A DNA stretch of 64,000 nucleotides from the NCBI GenBank assembly GCA_949290575.1, contig CASESJ010000001.1:558001-622000 (forward strand), in the 5' to 3' direction. A model generated the notes under the pieces. That model made no database searches and was not told the DNA's origin. It saw only the letters and a list, made by a program, of their open reading frames with translations. Source of the stretch: an uncultured Clostridia bacterium (GTDB taxonomy: Bacteria; Bacillota; Clostridia; Christensenellales; Borkfalkiaceae). Shown one piece after another: positions 1 through 8,136 of this stretch (position 1 is the stretch's first letter; each line of letters opens with the position of its first letter). A program made the position numbers and the translations under genes.

Positions 1-1
1 T

Positions 2-352
2 ACCCCCTGGGCGAAGGAGGGCGTGCTTCTGCTGAACACCACTCTGACGGTCAGGGAGCATCAGGCAAACAGTCACGCAAACTGCGGCTGGAGCTGGTTT
101 ACCGACAACGTCATAAAGACGGTATCGGAAAAGTGCGAAAACGTTGTATTCATTCTCTGGGGCAGAAACGCGCGCAGCAAGACGCCGCTGATTGACCAGA
201 GCAAACACCTGATTTTACAGTGTGCGCACCCTTCCCCCCTCTCGGCATACTACGGCTTTTTCGGGTGCAGATTTTTTTCAAAGGCGAACAGCTACCTTTT
301 AAGCCATAACAGGACGCCCGTCGACTGGGATCTGAACGGAAAACAGCAATAA
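2..352 (+). CDS. ung: Uracil-DNA glycosylase, C-terminal part (cut by window edge)
   Basis: C-terminal portion of a family 1 uracil-DNA glycosylase, which excises uracil from DNA to start base excision repair. The frame is open from position 2 with no start in view, so the 5' part lies outside the window. [15 protein letters not shown] is visible at the left edge, and [14 protein letters not shown] near the C-terminus is the DNA-intercalating loop with the family's conserved His. The protein ends shortly after a DW pair, as in most bacterial Ung. apgM follows 79 bp downstream on the same strand and no terminator separates them. The family assignment is firm; about 116 residues are visible. 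Confidence 0.96.
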   Translation, partial: TPWAKEGVLLLNTTLTVREHQANSHANCGWSWFTDNVIKTVSEKCENVVFILWGRNARSKTPLIDQSKHLILQCAHPSPLSAYYGFFGCRFFSKANSYLLSHNRTPVDWDLNGKQQ

Positions 353-431
353 CCAAGGCATATATCGGGGTCAATTTAAATTCATTAATACATTTTTGTG
401 CGCGCAGAGCGCGCAAGTCAAGGAGTAAATT

Positions 432-1646
432 ATGAAATATGCAGTCATTTTAGGCGACGGCATGGCTGACTGGAAAATACCCGCGCTCGGGGACAAGACC
501 TGCCTCGAAGCCGCAAAAACGCCCACTCTGGACGCGCTTGCGCCAAAGGCGGAAGTCGGGCTATGCAAGACCGTGCCCGACGGGATGAAACCCGGCAGCG
601 ACGTGGCGAACATGTCCGTTCTGGGCTTCAATCCCAAAGATTATTACACAGGTCGTTCGCCCCTCGAAGCCGTCTCTATGGGCATAGAACTGAGCGACAC
701 GGACGTAACTCTGCGCTGCAACCTCGTAACCCTTTCCGATGAAGAAAATTACGAGGACAAGACAATGGCAGATTACTCTGCGGGAGAAATAAGCACGCAA
801 GAGGCCGCAGAGCTCATAAATTACCTCAAAAAATATTTTGACGACGAGCGCATGACGCTCTATCCCGGCATTTCTTACAGGCATTGTCTTGTTGTCAGAA
901 ACGGCGTTACTGGACATTCGCTCACTCCACCTCACGATATCTCCGACAAAAAGATTGCGGCATATCTGCCCGAGGGCGAGCTGGGAGCAAAATACCTTGA
1001 GATGATGAAAAAGAGCTATGAACTGCTTAAAAATCATCCCGTAAACCTTGCAAGAATTGCGGCGGGCAAGCGACCCGCAAACAGCATATGGCTGTGGGGC
1101 GAGGGCACAAAGCCTGGACTTTCGCCCTTCGAAAAGCTGCACGACCTCAAGGGCGGAATAATTTCCGCAGTCGACCTCGTGAAGGGCATAGGCATACTCG
1201 CAGGCATGAAAGTTATAGAAGTCGAGGGCGCGACGGGCAACTATGACACCAACTTCAGAGGAAAAGCTGAGGCTGCGGCAAAAGCTCTCACCGACGGACT
1301 TGACTTTGTATACATACATATGGAAGCACCCGACGAGTGCGGTCATCACGGCGACGCGGAGCACAAGATTTATTCTATCGAACAGATTGACGGCGTGGTT
1401 ATCCCCACTATAATTTCTGCCCTTGAAAAGGAGGGAGAACACTATGCCATACTCGTCTGCCCCGACCACCCCACTCCCTGCGCCTGCAAGACGCACATCT
1501 CCGACCCCGTGCCCTACCTGATTTACACGGATACGAAAAATCTTTCAAACGGTGCAAGGCGTTACACGGAGGACGAGGCTGCCTCGACCGGCACTTACGT
1601 TGCCGAGGGTCACAAACTCATTGAAAAACTCTTTTCGATAAAATAA
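432..1646 (+). CDS. apgM: Cofactor-independent phosphoglycerate mutase (archaeal-type aPGAM)
   Basis: A 404-residue member of the alkaline-phosphatase superfamily, of the archaeal-type phosphoglycerate mutase branch that interconverts 3- and 2-phosphoglycerate in glycolysis and gluconeogenesis. The metal-binding N-terminus MKYAVILGDGMADW, the GSDVANMSVLG segment, a late HHGDAEHK and CPDHPTPC near the C-terminus are the family's metal and substrate signatures. The length fits the family (about 400). The start is supported by AAGGAG six bases before the ATG. It is cytoplasmic and appears to be transcribed alone or with ung, ending at a strong terminator. A related threonine/homoserine-type kinase role exists in this superfamily, but the overall match favours the mutase. 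Confidence 0.9.
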   Translation: MKYAVILGDGMADWKIPALGDKTCLEAAKTPTLDALAPKAEVGLCKTVPDGMKPGSDVANMSVLGFNPKDYYTGRSPLEAVSMGIELSDTDVTLRCNLVTLSDEENYEDKTMADYSAGEISTQEAAELINYLKKYFDDERMTLYPGISYRHCLVVRNGVTGHSLTPPHDISDKKIAAYLPEGELGAKYLEMMKKSYELLKNHPVNLARIAAGKRPANSIWLWGEGTKPGLSPFEKLHDLKGGIISAVDLVKGIGILAGMKVIEVEGATGNYDTNFRGKAEAAAKALTDGLDFVYIHMEAPDECGHHGDAEHKIYSIEQIDGVVIPTIISALEKEGEHYAILVCPDHPTPCACKTHISDPVPYLIYTDTKNLSNGARRYTEDEAASTGTYVAEGHKLIEKLFSIK

Positions 1647-1660
1647 TACGTTATAATCAG

Positions 1661-1695
1661 AGCCGCCCGCGCAAAGATTTGCGCGGGCGGCTTTT
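1661..1695 (+). terminator. Rho-independent terminator after apgM
   Basis: A perfect GC-rich hairpin (GCCGCCCGCGCAAA and its complement around a three-base loop) is followed by CTTTTAAATTT. It lies 15 bp after the apgM stop. Confidence 0.92.
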
Positions 1696-1773
1696 AAATT
1701 TAATCCTTCTTATCCTGTCGGTTATCTCCATTGTCCAGACCGCATAAGTATGCAACACCTTCAGACGCAAAAC

Positions 1774-1805
1774 GTGCGCGCCGCGGCAATTGCCGCGGCG
1801 CGCAC
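1774..1805 (-). terminator. Perfect 32-bp palindrome acting as terminator of the coat gene pair
   Basis: The palindrome GTGCGCGCCGCGGCAA plus its complement has no extra loop bases and lies 15 bp after the stop of the CotF-like gene. On the minus strand it is followed by GTTTTG, a short U tract. It is probably the terminator of the 2301-1820 operon, although the U tract is weak. Confidence 0.7.
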
Positions 1806-1819
1806 TCTGATTTTTCAGT

Positions 1820-2110
1820 TCAGCCCTGAAGGGACTTCATTTCCTTTTTGAACTTGTCGTTTATCTGGTCTATCATCTGTTTTGCGGCGGGCGCGGGTGC
1901 GTAGTATCCGCGCGAGCTCATCTGAGTGTAGAGACTGTACTGAGCCGCAGCCACGGCGTTGAGATTTGCCGCAAACTCCTTGCGGAGGCTCTTTGAGCTG
2001 CCCTCGAACAGCGCGGTGGCATAGAATGACATGAGCTGCTTTTCGCTGCCCAGCATATCCTGAATGGCATCCTTTTCGTTGAGCTGCGTATCAGACTTTG
2101 ACTGCTTCAT
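1820..2110 (-). CDS. CotF-like spore coat protein (Coat F domain)
   Basis: A 96-residue helical protein that matches the Coat F / ferritin-like coat family of Bacillota. It has an N-terminal DMLGSEKQLMSFYATALFE helix, a second helix around residues 45-70 and the typical RGYYAP turn followed by a third helix. Family members are small spore-coat proteins made late in sporulation. The start at 2110 is chosen because AGGAGG stands eight bases upstream; that AGGAGG is also the Gly-Gly end of the preceding 62-residue gene, so the two are translationally coupled with 2 bp between them. Longer in-frame starts run into the upstream gene and lack a ribosome binding site. The role in spores is inferred from family and pairing. 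Confidence 0.8.
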   Translation of the reverse strand: MKQSKSDTQLNEKDAIQDMLGSEKQLMSFYATALFEGSSKSLRKEFAANLNAVAAAQYSLYTQMSSRGYYAPAPAAKQMIDQINDKFKKEMKSLQG

Positions 2111-2112
2111 AA

Positions 2113-2301
2113 TTAACCTCCTATAATGTTCAGAAGGGCGCAATAGCGCGCCTCGTGTTCGTCTGCAACCTTCGCCATGCATTCGGCAAGGTCGACGTCC
2201 GTCAACGTCTTCGAGTACATTCTCGCCTTTTTGCAGATAAGTCCTTCGTAAGTCAGTGCGTCCGAAATCATGGTAAGTTCTTTCGCGGTTATTTCTGTCA
2301 T
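2113..2301 (-). CDS. Small ferritin-like protein paired with the CotF-like gene
   Basis: A 62-residue all-helical protein with no membrane segment or signal peptide. Two amphipathic helices, around SDALTYEGLICKKARMY and DLAECMAKVADEHEARY, resemble the half-ferritin pattern of small proteins that often precede CotF-type genes in Clostridia. It is the first gene of a two-gene unit and its last two codons (Gly-Gly) supply the Shine-Dalgarno sequence of the CotF-like gene. Its own AGGAGG is present but sits inside a terminator-like hairpin (2302-2345). The likely role is a spore coat or coat-assembly protein; no catalytic residues are evident, so the function is inferred from context only. Confidence 0.7.
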   Translation of the reverse strand: MTEITAKELTMISDALTYEGLICKKARMYSKTLTDVDLAECMAKVADEHEARYCALLNIIGG

Positions 2302-2345
2302 AAAAAAACCTCCTCTCCTACGTTATTGACTACGGAGAGAAGGTT
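2302..2345 (-). promoter_or_regulatory. Terminator-like hairpin that contains the ribosome binding site of the coat operon
   Basis: On the minus strand AACCTTCTCTCC (2345-2334) pairs over 12 bp, with one G-U, with GGAGAGGAGGTT (2318-2307) across a 15-base loop. The 3' arm runs directly into a seven-U tract and then the ATG at 2301. The 3' arm holds the AGGAGG of the 62-residue gene. The structure can therefore stop read-through from the operon upstream, mask the ribosome binding site, or both. Confidence 0.75.
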
Positions 2346-2380
2346 TATTCTTTTTTATTGAACTCGTCGCATGCGGCAAA

Positions 2381-3205
2381 TCACTTTATATCCTTGAAGA
2401 TATCGATATCCATTGCGCCGTGCGACTTTATCAGCTGATAATAGGGGTCGGAGGAGAAATCGCGCTCCTTTTCGTACGTGCCGCCAAGCTCCTCTATGGC
2501 AAATTTAAGCTCCTGAAAATCTGCGTATGTAATGCCCTCTTCGTCTATCTTGTCCAAGAGATATCCGAGCGCGCGCTCGTCGCCGTATGCCCCGAGAAAA
2601 CTTGCGTGCAGAGCAATATTTTCGTCGTCCGTGCGGAACGCTTTTATAAGAGCAGAAAAAATCTTTTCGTCGCGCACCGTGCAGCGCGAGAGTATTTCAA
2701 GCATATATTCGCTCGAAACGCCCTGTTCATAGAGCGAAAGGGCTTCGTCCTTTACGAGGTCGGCATGCAGTTTCACATAGTCCACGCAGGTGTTGCGCAC
2801 GTCCTCGCTTTCGGACGATACTATCAGCCGCATATACTCGGGCAGGGCTTTTTCGGAAGAGCCGAGAAGGTTCAGAGCATACGAAATTTCGTCCTCCGTG
2901 CCTCTGAGAAGGGGTATTAAGAGCTCATCCATATGCCTGCCCTCTATCGCGTTGCACAGAAATTCACTGACGGGCACGCCCTGTTTAAGGTGAGCCGTCA
3001 GGCTCTTTACGAGCTGTTCGTCCGTCTGCTCCGCATAGAATTCGTTGGGCGTCTTGCCTATCGATTTTACGACGGTATCGCCGAACTTTGAATACATTTC
3101 GGGGATGACGTCCTCCCACTGTTTTTCGGTGTAGCCGCGGGGATTGCGCTTTATATATTCGGAAAGTTTTTCATCGAACATGCCGTCGAAGTCGTAAAGT
3201 TTCAT
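2381..3205 (-). CDS. HEAT-like helical repeat protein of unknown function
   Basis: A 274-residue soluble, acidic protein made almost wholly of predicted alpha helices. From about residue 75 onward, helix pairs recur every 30-40 residues (for example LLIPLLRGTEDEISYALNLL and LSRCTVRDEKIFSALIKAF), a pattern typical of HEAT-like solenoids. No catalytic motif, signal peptide or membrane segment is visible. It overlaps the TPR gene by an ATGA, so the two are translated together and may bind one another or a shared partner. It is the last gene of the operon that begins at 7722. I do not recognise a named family, and the solenoid assignment is by eye. Confidence 0.6.
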   Translation of the reverse strand: MKLYDFDGMFDEKLSEYIKRNPRGYTEKQWEDVIPEMYSKFGDTVVKSIGKTPNEFYAEQTDEQLVKSLTAHLKQGVPVSEFLCNAIEGRHMDELLIPLLRGTEDEISYALNLLGSSEKALPEYMRLIVSSESEDVRNTCVDYVKLHADLVKDEALSLYEQGVSSEYMLEILSRCTVRDEKIFSALIKAFRTDDENIALHASFLGAYGDERALGYLLDKIDEEGITYADFQELKFAIEELGGTYEKERDFSSDPYYQLIKSHGAMDIDIFKDIK

Positions 3206-4884
3206 TGCTCTTCACCTAAAATTCTGAGATAATTTTTTTGCTTTGCGCCGAAGAACGCACACACCGTGGCGTTATCCAATCCGTTTTCCTGCACTCCGCT
3301 GACGGTGTATATAGCCGCCGCAAGCGACTGCGCGTCCCTGACGTCGCCCAGCCTCTTTTCCTTTGAAAGTCGGGAATACAGCCCCGCCGCAGCCTCGTGC
3401 ATGATATAGACGTAGTCGGCATTTATAAGTCCGAAGCGGGAGACCGTGAGCGCATATGCGCGTATGAACGCCTTGCGCTTTGCTCTGCCCACCTCGAGAG
3501 GTACAAAGTTTATCTTGCGGTATATGTTGCACACAACCACGCCGTACTCTGAGCGGACGTTTCTTTCGGCTATCATTCCTACGGTGTGCATCTTGAGCGA
3601 GTCAGGAAGAAAGGCGTCAAGCAGCACGTCGCGCAGCAGGTCGTCGCAGTCGTTGGACTTTACGGCACACGCCGCGCCCAGCATTTTGAGCTCTGCGCCC
3701 GTATTTTCCGCTCCCTCGTCAAAGCACCAGCGTATGCAGTCCGTGAGGTCGAGCTTCTTGACAAACGCCGCTGCCTGCTTGTCGCTGAGCCTGACGAACG
3801 CGGATAAGAGTTCTATATTGCTCTCCCTCTCCTCCTGCGGCAGACGGTAGAAATAGGACAGAGGATTTTTGATATAATCCTCGTCGTCCATGTGCTCGCG
3901 GACAATGTCGAGGTAATATTTTGCCGTGACCGCGTCCGAATATATGGTAATGAGCTTATCGAAGGCGTCGACGCTCTCCTGCTTTCTGCCGCTGTTGTAT
4001 GCCGAAACCGCCTTGAAATAGAGCACCGAATTGTCGTACTGCAAATCTTCCTCTATGCGGCAGAAGAGTTTGTATGCCTCCGCGTGCATTCCGTTTTCGC
4101 AGCACACGGTGGCTATTTTATAGATATCGTCCGTCGCCGTCGCGCCGACAGAGAGAAGTTTCTGAGCTATTGCGCGGCTCTCTTCACTCTTTTTCTGCTG
4201 GTTCTTGACCGCCGCCAGCGTTGTTAAAGCCTGCACGTCGTCGGGGTGATTTTTTAAAATATTCAGGCACTCCTGCTCAGCCTCGTCGCACTTATCGAAA
4301 ATTATATTGCACATCGCGATATAGTTGCGGGCGGAAAGATATTTTTCGTTGCCCTCGTCGACGAGAGAAAACTGCTCAATCGCGCTTTCAAAATCGCCGT
4401 CGCGCATAAAGCCGACGCCCTTTTGCATCTCTTCGGAAAAATCTGCAAGCCGCGGCGGCCACGCAATCTTTAAAGGGCTCTTCTGCGAGCATATGAAATT
4501 ATTTATTATTTCTTTGCGGTTTTCCGCGCTCAGGTCGCCCGCGGTCTCAATAAGAAGTCGGTTATAGTAGTACGCCGCAACCTGCTCGTCGCCCGAGTTG
4601 AGGTAGTTGACCGCCAGTCCCTCGTATGCGTCAGCCAGCTCGGCGTCGGGATATATGCTTACGTAATCGATATACTTGAACCACGCGTTTATGCTCTTTT
4701 CGCACAGCGACATATCGTCGAAGGTTTCGGCGTACATCATGTACGAATCTTCGGCGTTGCCGTTGAGTTCCGCATTCTTGTTGAGCATACGCAATGCGGC
4801 TATGAAGTTGTGCTCCTCAATGTAGTCCGCCGCTATGGCGAGCAGGCGATCTTCGCTGAGGTCTATCGATGTGGTCTTGTTCAT
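3202..4884 (-). CDS. TPR-repeat protein
   Basis: A 560-residue soluble protein whose first 350 residues are a series of tetratricopeptide-type helix pairs. Clear units include SARNYIAMCNIIFDKCDEAE, HPDDVQALTTLAAVKN and VLYFKAVSAYNSGRKQESV, with the usual small residues at positions 8 and 20. The C-terminal 200 residues are helical without an obvious repeat. No enzymatic motif or export signal is seen. Its ATG begins on the base after the hslO stop, and its stop overlaps the next gene by four bases, so hslO, this gene and the HEAT-like gene form a tightly coupled trio. A protein-protein interaction role is likely; the partner is unknown. Confidence 0.75.
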   Translation of the reverse strand: MNKTTSIDLSEDRLLAIAADYIEEHNFIAALRMLNKNAELNGNAEDSYMMYAETFDDMSLCEKSINAWFKYIDYVSIYPDAELADAYEGLAVNYLNSGDEQVAAYYYNRLLIETAGDLSAENRKEIINNFICSQKSPLKIAWPPRLADFSEEMQKGVGFMRDGDFESAIEQFSLVDEGNEKYLSARNYIAMCNIIFDKCDEAEQECLNILKNHPDDVQALTTLAAVKNQQKKSEESRAIAQKLLSVGATATDDIYKIATVCCENGMHAEAYKLFCRIEEDLQYDNSVLYFKAVSAYNSGRKQESVDAFDKLITIYSDAVTAKYYLDIVREHMDDEDYIKNPLSYFYRLPQEERESNIELLSAFVRLSDKQAAAFVKKLDLTDCIRWCFDEGAENTGAELKMLGAACAVKSNDCDDLLRDVLLDAFLPDSLKMHTVGMIAERNVRSEYGVVVCNIYRKINFVPLEVGRAKRKAFIRAYALTVSRFGLINADYVYIMHEAAAGLYSRLSKEKRLGDVRDAQSLAAAIYTVSGVQENGLDNATVCAFFGAKQKNYLRILGEEQ

Positions 4885-5718
4885 TTATCTGTTCTTGAAT
4901 AACTCTTCTATGTCGTCTGCGACAAATGTATAATCGGTATTGCAATAGTGGCAATGAACGCTCACTTTGCCCTGCTCTTTACAGATATTTAAAAGCTCGT
5001 CTTTGCCGAGGGGAATAATTACCGCCTCTATCTTCCTGCGCGAGCAGTTGCACACGTAGTCGGGATGAAGAAGATACAGTCCATCGTCGGCAATTTCGCC
5101 GTCGAAGTATTTTTTGATTAAACCCTGCGTGCCCTCGCTTTCAATTAGGCTCGCAACGTCGGAAAATGCAGACATTCTCTCTTCGCACTTTGCCGCGTTC
5201 GCCTCGGAAGTGCCGGGCAGCTGCTGCATTACAACGCCGCCTGCCGCAAGGCACTCTCCATCTTCAGAGAGCTTTACACCCACGCGGACGTGAGTTGTTA
5301 TCTGTTCGCTCGCGCGGAAATATTCTGTAAATATCTCTGACACGTCGTCGCTTTCAATCTCGCAAGCTCCTACGAACGGACGGAAAAAGCCGTCGTCCTT
5401 TATGACGGTGAGCGTGCCGCCCTTGAGGGTGTGCATGCACGACCCGTCGGCATAGCCGCGGATATGCAGTTTGCTGTCGCCGGATACGGACACGCAGCCG
5501 TCGCCGTCCGCGCTCTTTATTGTAAGGGATACCGCTCCCTTTTCGCTCTTGAGACAGCCCGCCATATACGCGCAGCAGGTCAGCAGTCCGCCGAGAAGAT
5601 ATGCGGCATTGCCGGAGAGATTGTGTATTTTTATGGCACTCTTTACGAGGTCTGTCGTGTCGAGCACCGAAAGGGAAATCTGTTTGTCGTATACGAGTGA
5701 TTTATACAGAGTGTTCAT
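4885..5718 (-). CDS. hslO: Hsp33 redox-regulated chaperone
   Basis: A 277-residue cytoplasmic holdase chaperone that is switched on by oxidation of a zinc-bound cysteine cluster. The C-terminal cluster is complete: a CNC pair near residue 220 and CHYC near residue 257, giving the four ligands of the Hsp33 zinc centre. The N-terminal domain carries the typical KSAIKIHNLS...AYLLGGLLTCCAYMA stretch and IRGYADG. Length fits the family (about 290). The ATG at 5718 has only a weak AAGG upstream, but it follows the methyltransferase by 9 bp and is probably coupled to it. In an anaerobe this points to a need to survive transient oxygen stress. Confidence 0.95.
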   Translation of the reverse strand: MNTLYKSLVYDKQISLSVLDTTDLVKSAIKIHNLSGNAAYLLGGLLTCCAYMAGCLKSEKGAVSLTIKSADGDGCVSVSGDSKLHIRGYADGSCMHTLKGGTLTVIKDDGFFRPFVGACEIESDDVSEIFTEYFRASEQITTHVRVGVKLSEDGECLAAGGVVMQQLPGTSEANAAKCEERMSAFSDVASLIESEGTQGLIKKYFDGEIADDGLYLLHPDYVCNCSRRKIEAVIIPLGKDELLNICKEQGKVSVHCHYCNTDYTFVADDIEELFKNR

Positions 5719-5727
5719 ATTTATGCC

Positions 5728-6456
5728 TTATCTTTTTACCGCCGTAAAATTTATGCGTCGGCTCTTATCAGCCTTGCCGAGGTGCCCTGAAGAGCGGACG
5801 TCTTCAAAACCGACTTCCCTCAAAAGGCGCAGTATGTCGTTCTCCTCGTGCGCGTACTGAATATGACGCTCGTCGAAGCGTTGATATCTGCCGTCCTTGC
5901 CCTTTACGAAGAAGGTAAGGTCCATTATGACGCCGTCCGACGTCCGGGTGTTGAACCACATATAGGATATATCCTCGCCGTCCTCGCCGAACATATTATC
6001 GCCTATTATGTTGCGCAATTTGTTGCTGCTCGATATATCGAAGTGGAATATTCCGCCCCTGTTCAGCGCGGCATATACCCGTGCGAACGCGCTTTTGAGC
6101 TTATCGCCTGCGACATAGTTGAGGCAGTCGTTGACGGCGACGGCAAAGTCGACTTTGCCCGTCAGTTTAAGTTTGGTTATATCTCCGAGTAAAAATTCAC
6201 AGCGCACTCCCTCCGCCGCCGCTTTCGTCTTTGCGACGGACAGCATAGAAGGAGATATGTCGATACCCGCGACGTCATAGCCCGCCTTGTACAGCGCACG
6301 GGTGAAATAGCCGTTTCCACAGCCTATATCCACGCCTTTCGCGCCCTGCTTTATCGAACTGAGCTCTTTAATTAAATACTGCGACCATGAAATATAGTCG
6401 CAGTCTTTGTTGAGATATTCAAACCAGCTGCCGAGGGCAGAATAGCTTTCGTTCAT
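5728..6456 (-). CDS. Class I SAM-dependent methyltransferase
   Basis: A 242-residue Rossmann-fold methyltransferase. The SAM-binding glycine loop VDIGCGNGYFTRAL is near residue 43, the acidic end of strand 2 is AGIDISPSML, and motif IV is FAVAVNDCLNYV. The C-terminal half (around HFDISSSNKLRNIIGDNMF) resembles the Methyltransf_25/41 group acting on small molecules or unknown substrates. It starts two bases after the upstream stop with no clear Shine-Dalgarno, which suggests coupling to the membrane-protein gene. The substrate cannot be read from the sequence; it is not a recognisable rRNA or tRNA enzyme. Confidence 0.85.
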   Translation of the reverse strand: MNESYSALGSWFEYLNKDCDYISWSQYLIKELSSIKQGAKGVDIGCGNGYFTRALYKAGYDVAGIDISPSMLSVAKTKAAAEGVRCEFLLGDITKLKLTGKVDFAVAVNDCLNYVAGDKLKSAFARVYAALNRGGIFHFDISSSNKLRNIIGDNMFGEDGEDISYMWFNTRTSDGVIMDLTFFVKGKDGRYQRFDERHIQYAHEENDILRLLREVGFEDVRSSGHLGKADKSRRINFTAVKR

Positions 6457-6459
6457 AAT

Positions 6460-7722
6460 TTATTTGAGAAGGTTATCCGAGCTTATCTTTTTCTTCTTGC
6501 CCTTCTTGTCGGTGGAAGTGAGAGCTTTTTCGCGCTCGGCAAATAACTTGTTGTACTCTACGTACTTGGTTTCGTTCTTGTGGTCCTGATAGTATTCCTC
6601 TATGCCCTTTTCCATGGCTTCGCGCTCCTGCTGCGCCCTCGCCACGTCGCCTCTGCCGAAGGTTGAGGGAATGTCGCGCACGCAGATTTCGTCGTCAATG
6701 GGCTTTATGGGTCTGCCTACGAGTTCGGACTTGCCCGCCGCGAGAAGTTCCCTCGCCGCCTGCATATCCTCTTCGCGCTTCGCCTCTTCGCGCTGCTTGG
6801 GCGTCATCTTCTCAATCTTTGCCTGCTTTTCTGTGGCAATTGCGGGAGTTATGAAACTATCGAACATCCACTGCGTGTAGGACATCCAGACGAGAATTAT
6901 AAACGACAGTCCGATAAACAGGAAGACTATCGCGCCGATGATAGTGAAAATCGTGGACACCGTGCCGAGGAGCATTATCCACACGGGTATGAGCGCAAAG
7001 CCTATCATAAACACCGTCTGAATAATACTTGCCGTCATAAGAACAAAAGAGTTTTTGAGCAGATATTTGAATTTTACATTATAGCTGACGCCTACCGCCA
7101 TTACCCACATTGCATAAATGCCGAACAGAACGGTTGCGATTATTATGAACACCTTTGCGGTAACAGGACCTGCCGCAGTCCCGCCGTAAGCTATTGTCTG
7201 TGCCGCCCAGTCGCTTATTATTACGCAGGCATAATAGAATGCAAGGAAGATTGCAACGGGCACTACGGTGTTGAAGTAGCAACGCTTTACGCCGTGGAAG
7301 TAGCCCCTGACGGTGAATTCGCCGTGGCAGTTAATCATTCTCTTTACGGAGTATGCCGCACCCGAAACGCCCACGCAGGCTATAAGTCCCGCCACTATCA
7401 GGGCGGCGTAGTACATGAGGTCTACAGAAAGCACGAGGCTCTCTGCAAGACCTATCGTGGAAGGCGTGTAAACAGCTATGCCTGCATTGGATGAAAATGG
7501 ATACATCGCCGCAAGGCTTGCCACTTGTGCCGACCTGAGATATATCAGGGCTATGCCGGGCACGAAGAATATGAGCGTGAGCACGTTGATAATGACGAAC
7601 TTTACAAAGTTAGCCTTGAACAACGCCCATGTGTCGCCCCATCTGCCCTGAGGGACGTAAGTTCTTACGTAGTCGTCGGCCATATCGTTGCCGACGAGCG
7701 ATTGCAATTTGGATTCTGCCAT
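6460..7722 (-). CDS. Six-helix membrane protein, YesL/DUF624-like N-terminal region
   Basis: A 420-residue integral membrane protein. After a short cytosolic start, RWGDTWALFKANFVKFVI leads into the first of six predicted helices, a beginning that resembles YesL/DUF624 proteins (W..FK.N....N). The helices end near residue 290 and are followed by a 130-residue charged cytosolic tail rich in Lys, Glu and Arg. The start at 7722 is preferred over an in-frame ATG at 7764 because the latter lacks a ribosome binding site; 7722 has ACGGA eight bases upstream. It is the first gene of the operon running to 2381 and has its own promoter at 7783-7811. Function is unknown. Confidence 0.65.
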   Translation of the reverse strand: MAESKLQSLVGNDMADDYVRTYVPQGRWGDTWALFKANFVKFVIINVLTLIFFVPGIALIYLRSAQVASLAAMYPFSSNAGIAVYTPSTIGLAESLVLSVDLMYYAALIVAGLIACVGVSGAAYSVKRMINCHGEFTVRGYFHGVKRCYFNTVVPVAIFLAFYYACVIISDWAAQTIAYGGTAAGPVTAKVFIIIATVLFGIYAMWVMAVGVSYNVKFKYLLKNSFVLMTASIIQTVFMIGFALIPVWIMLLGTVSTIFTIIGAIVFLFIGLSFIILVWMSYTQWMFDSFITPAIATEKQAKIEKMTPKQREEAKREEDMQAARELLAAGKSELVGRPIKPIDDEICVRDIPSTFGRGDVARAQQEREAMEKGIEEYYQDHKNETKYVEYNKLFAEREKALTSTDKKGKKKKISSDNLLK

Positions 7723-7782
7723 AAATTTTTCCGTCTGTCGCCGCACGCGATTGCAGGGCGGCATTTTTTTATGTTTTCATTT

Positions 7783-7811
7783 ATTATACAGTATAAGGTA
7801 AAATATTTCAA
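7783..7811 (-). promoter_or_regulatory. Sigma-A promoter of the membrane protein-hslO-TPR operon
   Basis: TTGAAA and TATAAT are separated by exactly 17 bp on the minus strand, with the -10 box ending at 7783. It is back to back with the lysine-operon promoter. Confidence 0.8.
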
Positions 7812-7841
7812 TTAATTTACCCGAACTTGCGCAAATTTTCT

Positions 7842-7870
7842 TTGACTTTTCTTTGCGCATATGATATTAT
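7842..7870 (+). promoter_or_regulatory. Sigma-A promoter of the lysine operon
   Basis: TTGACT (7842-7847), a 17-bp spacer and TATTAT (7865-7870). Transcription would begin near 7877, exactly at the 5' edge of the riboswitch P1 stem. Confidence 0.88.
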
Positions 7871-7875
7871 CACCT

Positions 7876-8050
7876 TGCTGAATAGAGGAGCGGACGAGCA
7901 TCAGTACCCTTCGGGCAGGGATTTTTGGCAAAATCCCGCATACGCGAGGGCGAAAGGGCATCTCCGCCGAAGCGGACTTTTTGCCACGGTCCGCTGGGCG
8001 CAGGGGTTAAAACCTTTGCGACTGTCACTTTTTGTGTCGCGCTATCTGCA
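7876..8050 (+). ncRNA. Lysine riboswitch (L box)
   Basis: Aptamer of the lysine riboswitch. The conserved core is present in order: TAGAGGAGCGG after the P1 5' strand, GAAAGGGCATCTCCGCCGAAGC, a hairpin in which GCGGAC pairs with GTCCGC, GCTGG, and GCGACTGTCA at the 3' side. P1 can form between 7876-7885 and 8042-8050 with one bulge. An intrinsic terminator (8079-8102) follows before the asd start. The expected logic is that lysine binding favours termination and so shuts off asd-dapA-dapB. Assignment is by motif recognition, not covariance scoring. Confidence 0.93.
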
Positions 8051-8078
8051 AATATTCGTACATTTTCTCGGATGTTAT

Positions 8079-8102
8079 GCGGCGCAACGGCGTCGCTTTT
8101 TT
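8079..8102 (+). terminator. Riboswitch-controlled intrinsic terminator
   Basis: GCGGCGC and GCGTCGC pair over 7 bp (one G-U) around an AACG loop and are followed at once by TTTTTTA. It lies between the lysine aptamer and the asd ribosome binding site. Confidence 0.9.
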
Positions 8103-8136
8103 AATTTTAACAATTTTATTTTTCGGAGAATATATT

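Noticed and set aside
561..1496. A 311-codon frame opposite apgM
   Set aside because: The composition is not protein-like and it lies wholly inside a well-recognised gene on the other strand.
7723..7764. Earlier start codon for the six-helix membrane protein
   Set aside because: The ATG at 7764 has no ribosome binding site and adds residues unlike a natural N-terminus.
7876..8136. T-box leader upstream of asd
   Set aside because: The conserved T-box TGGNACCGCG element is absent, whereas the lysine-riboswitch core is present in order.
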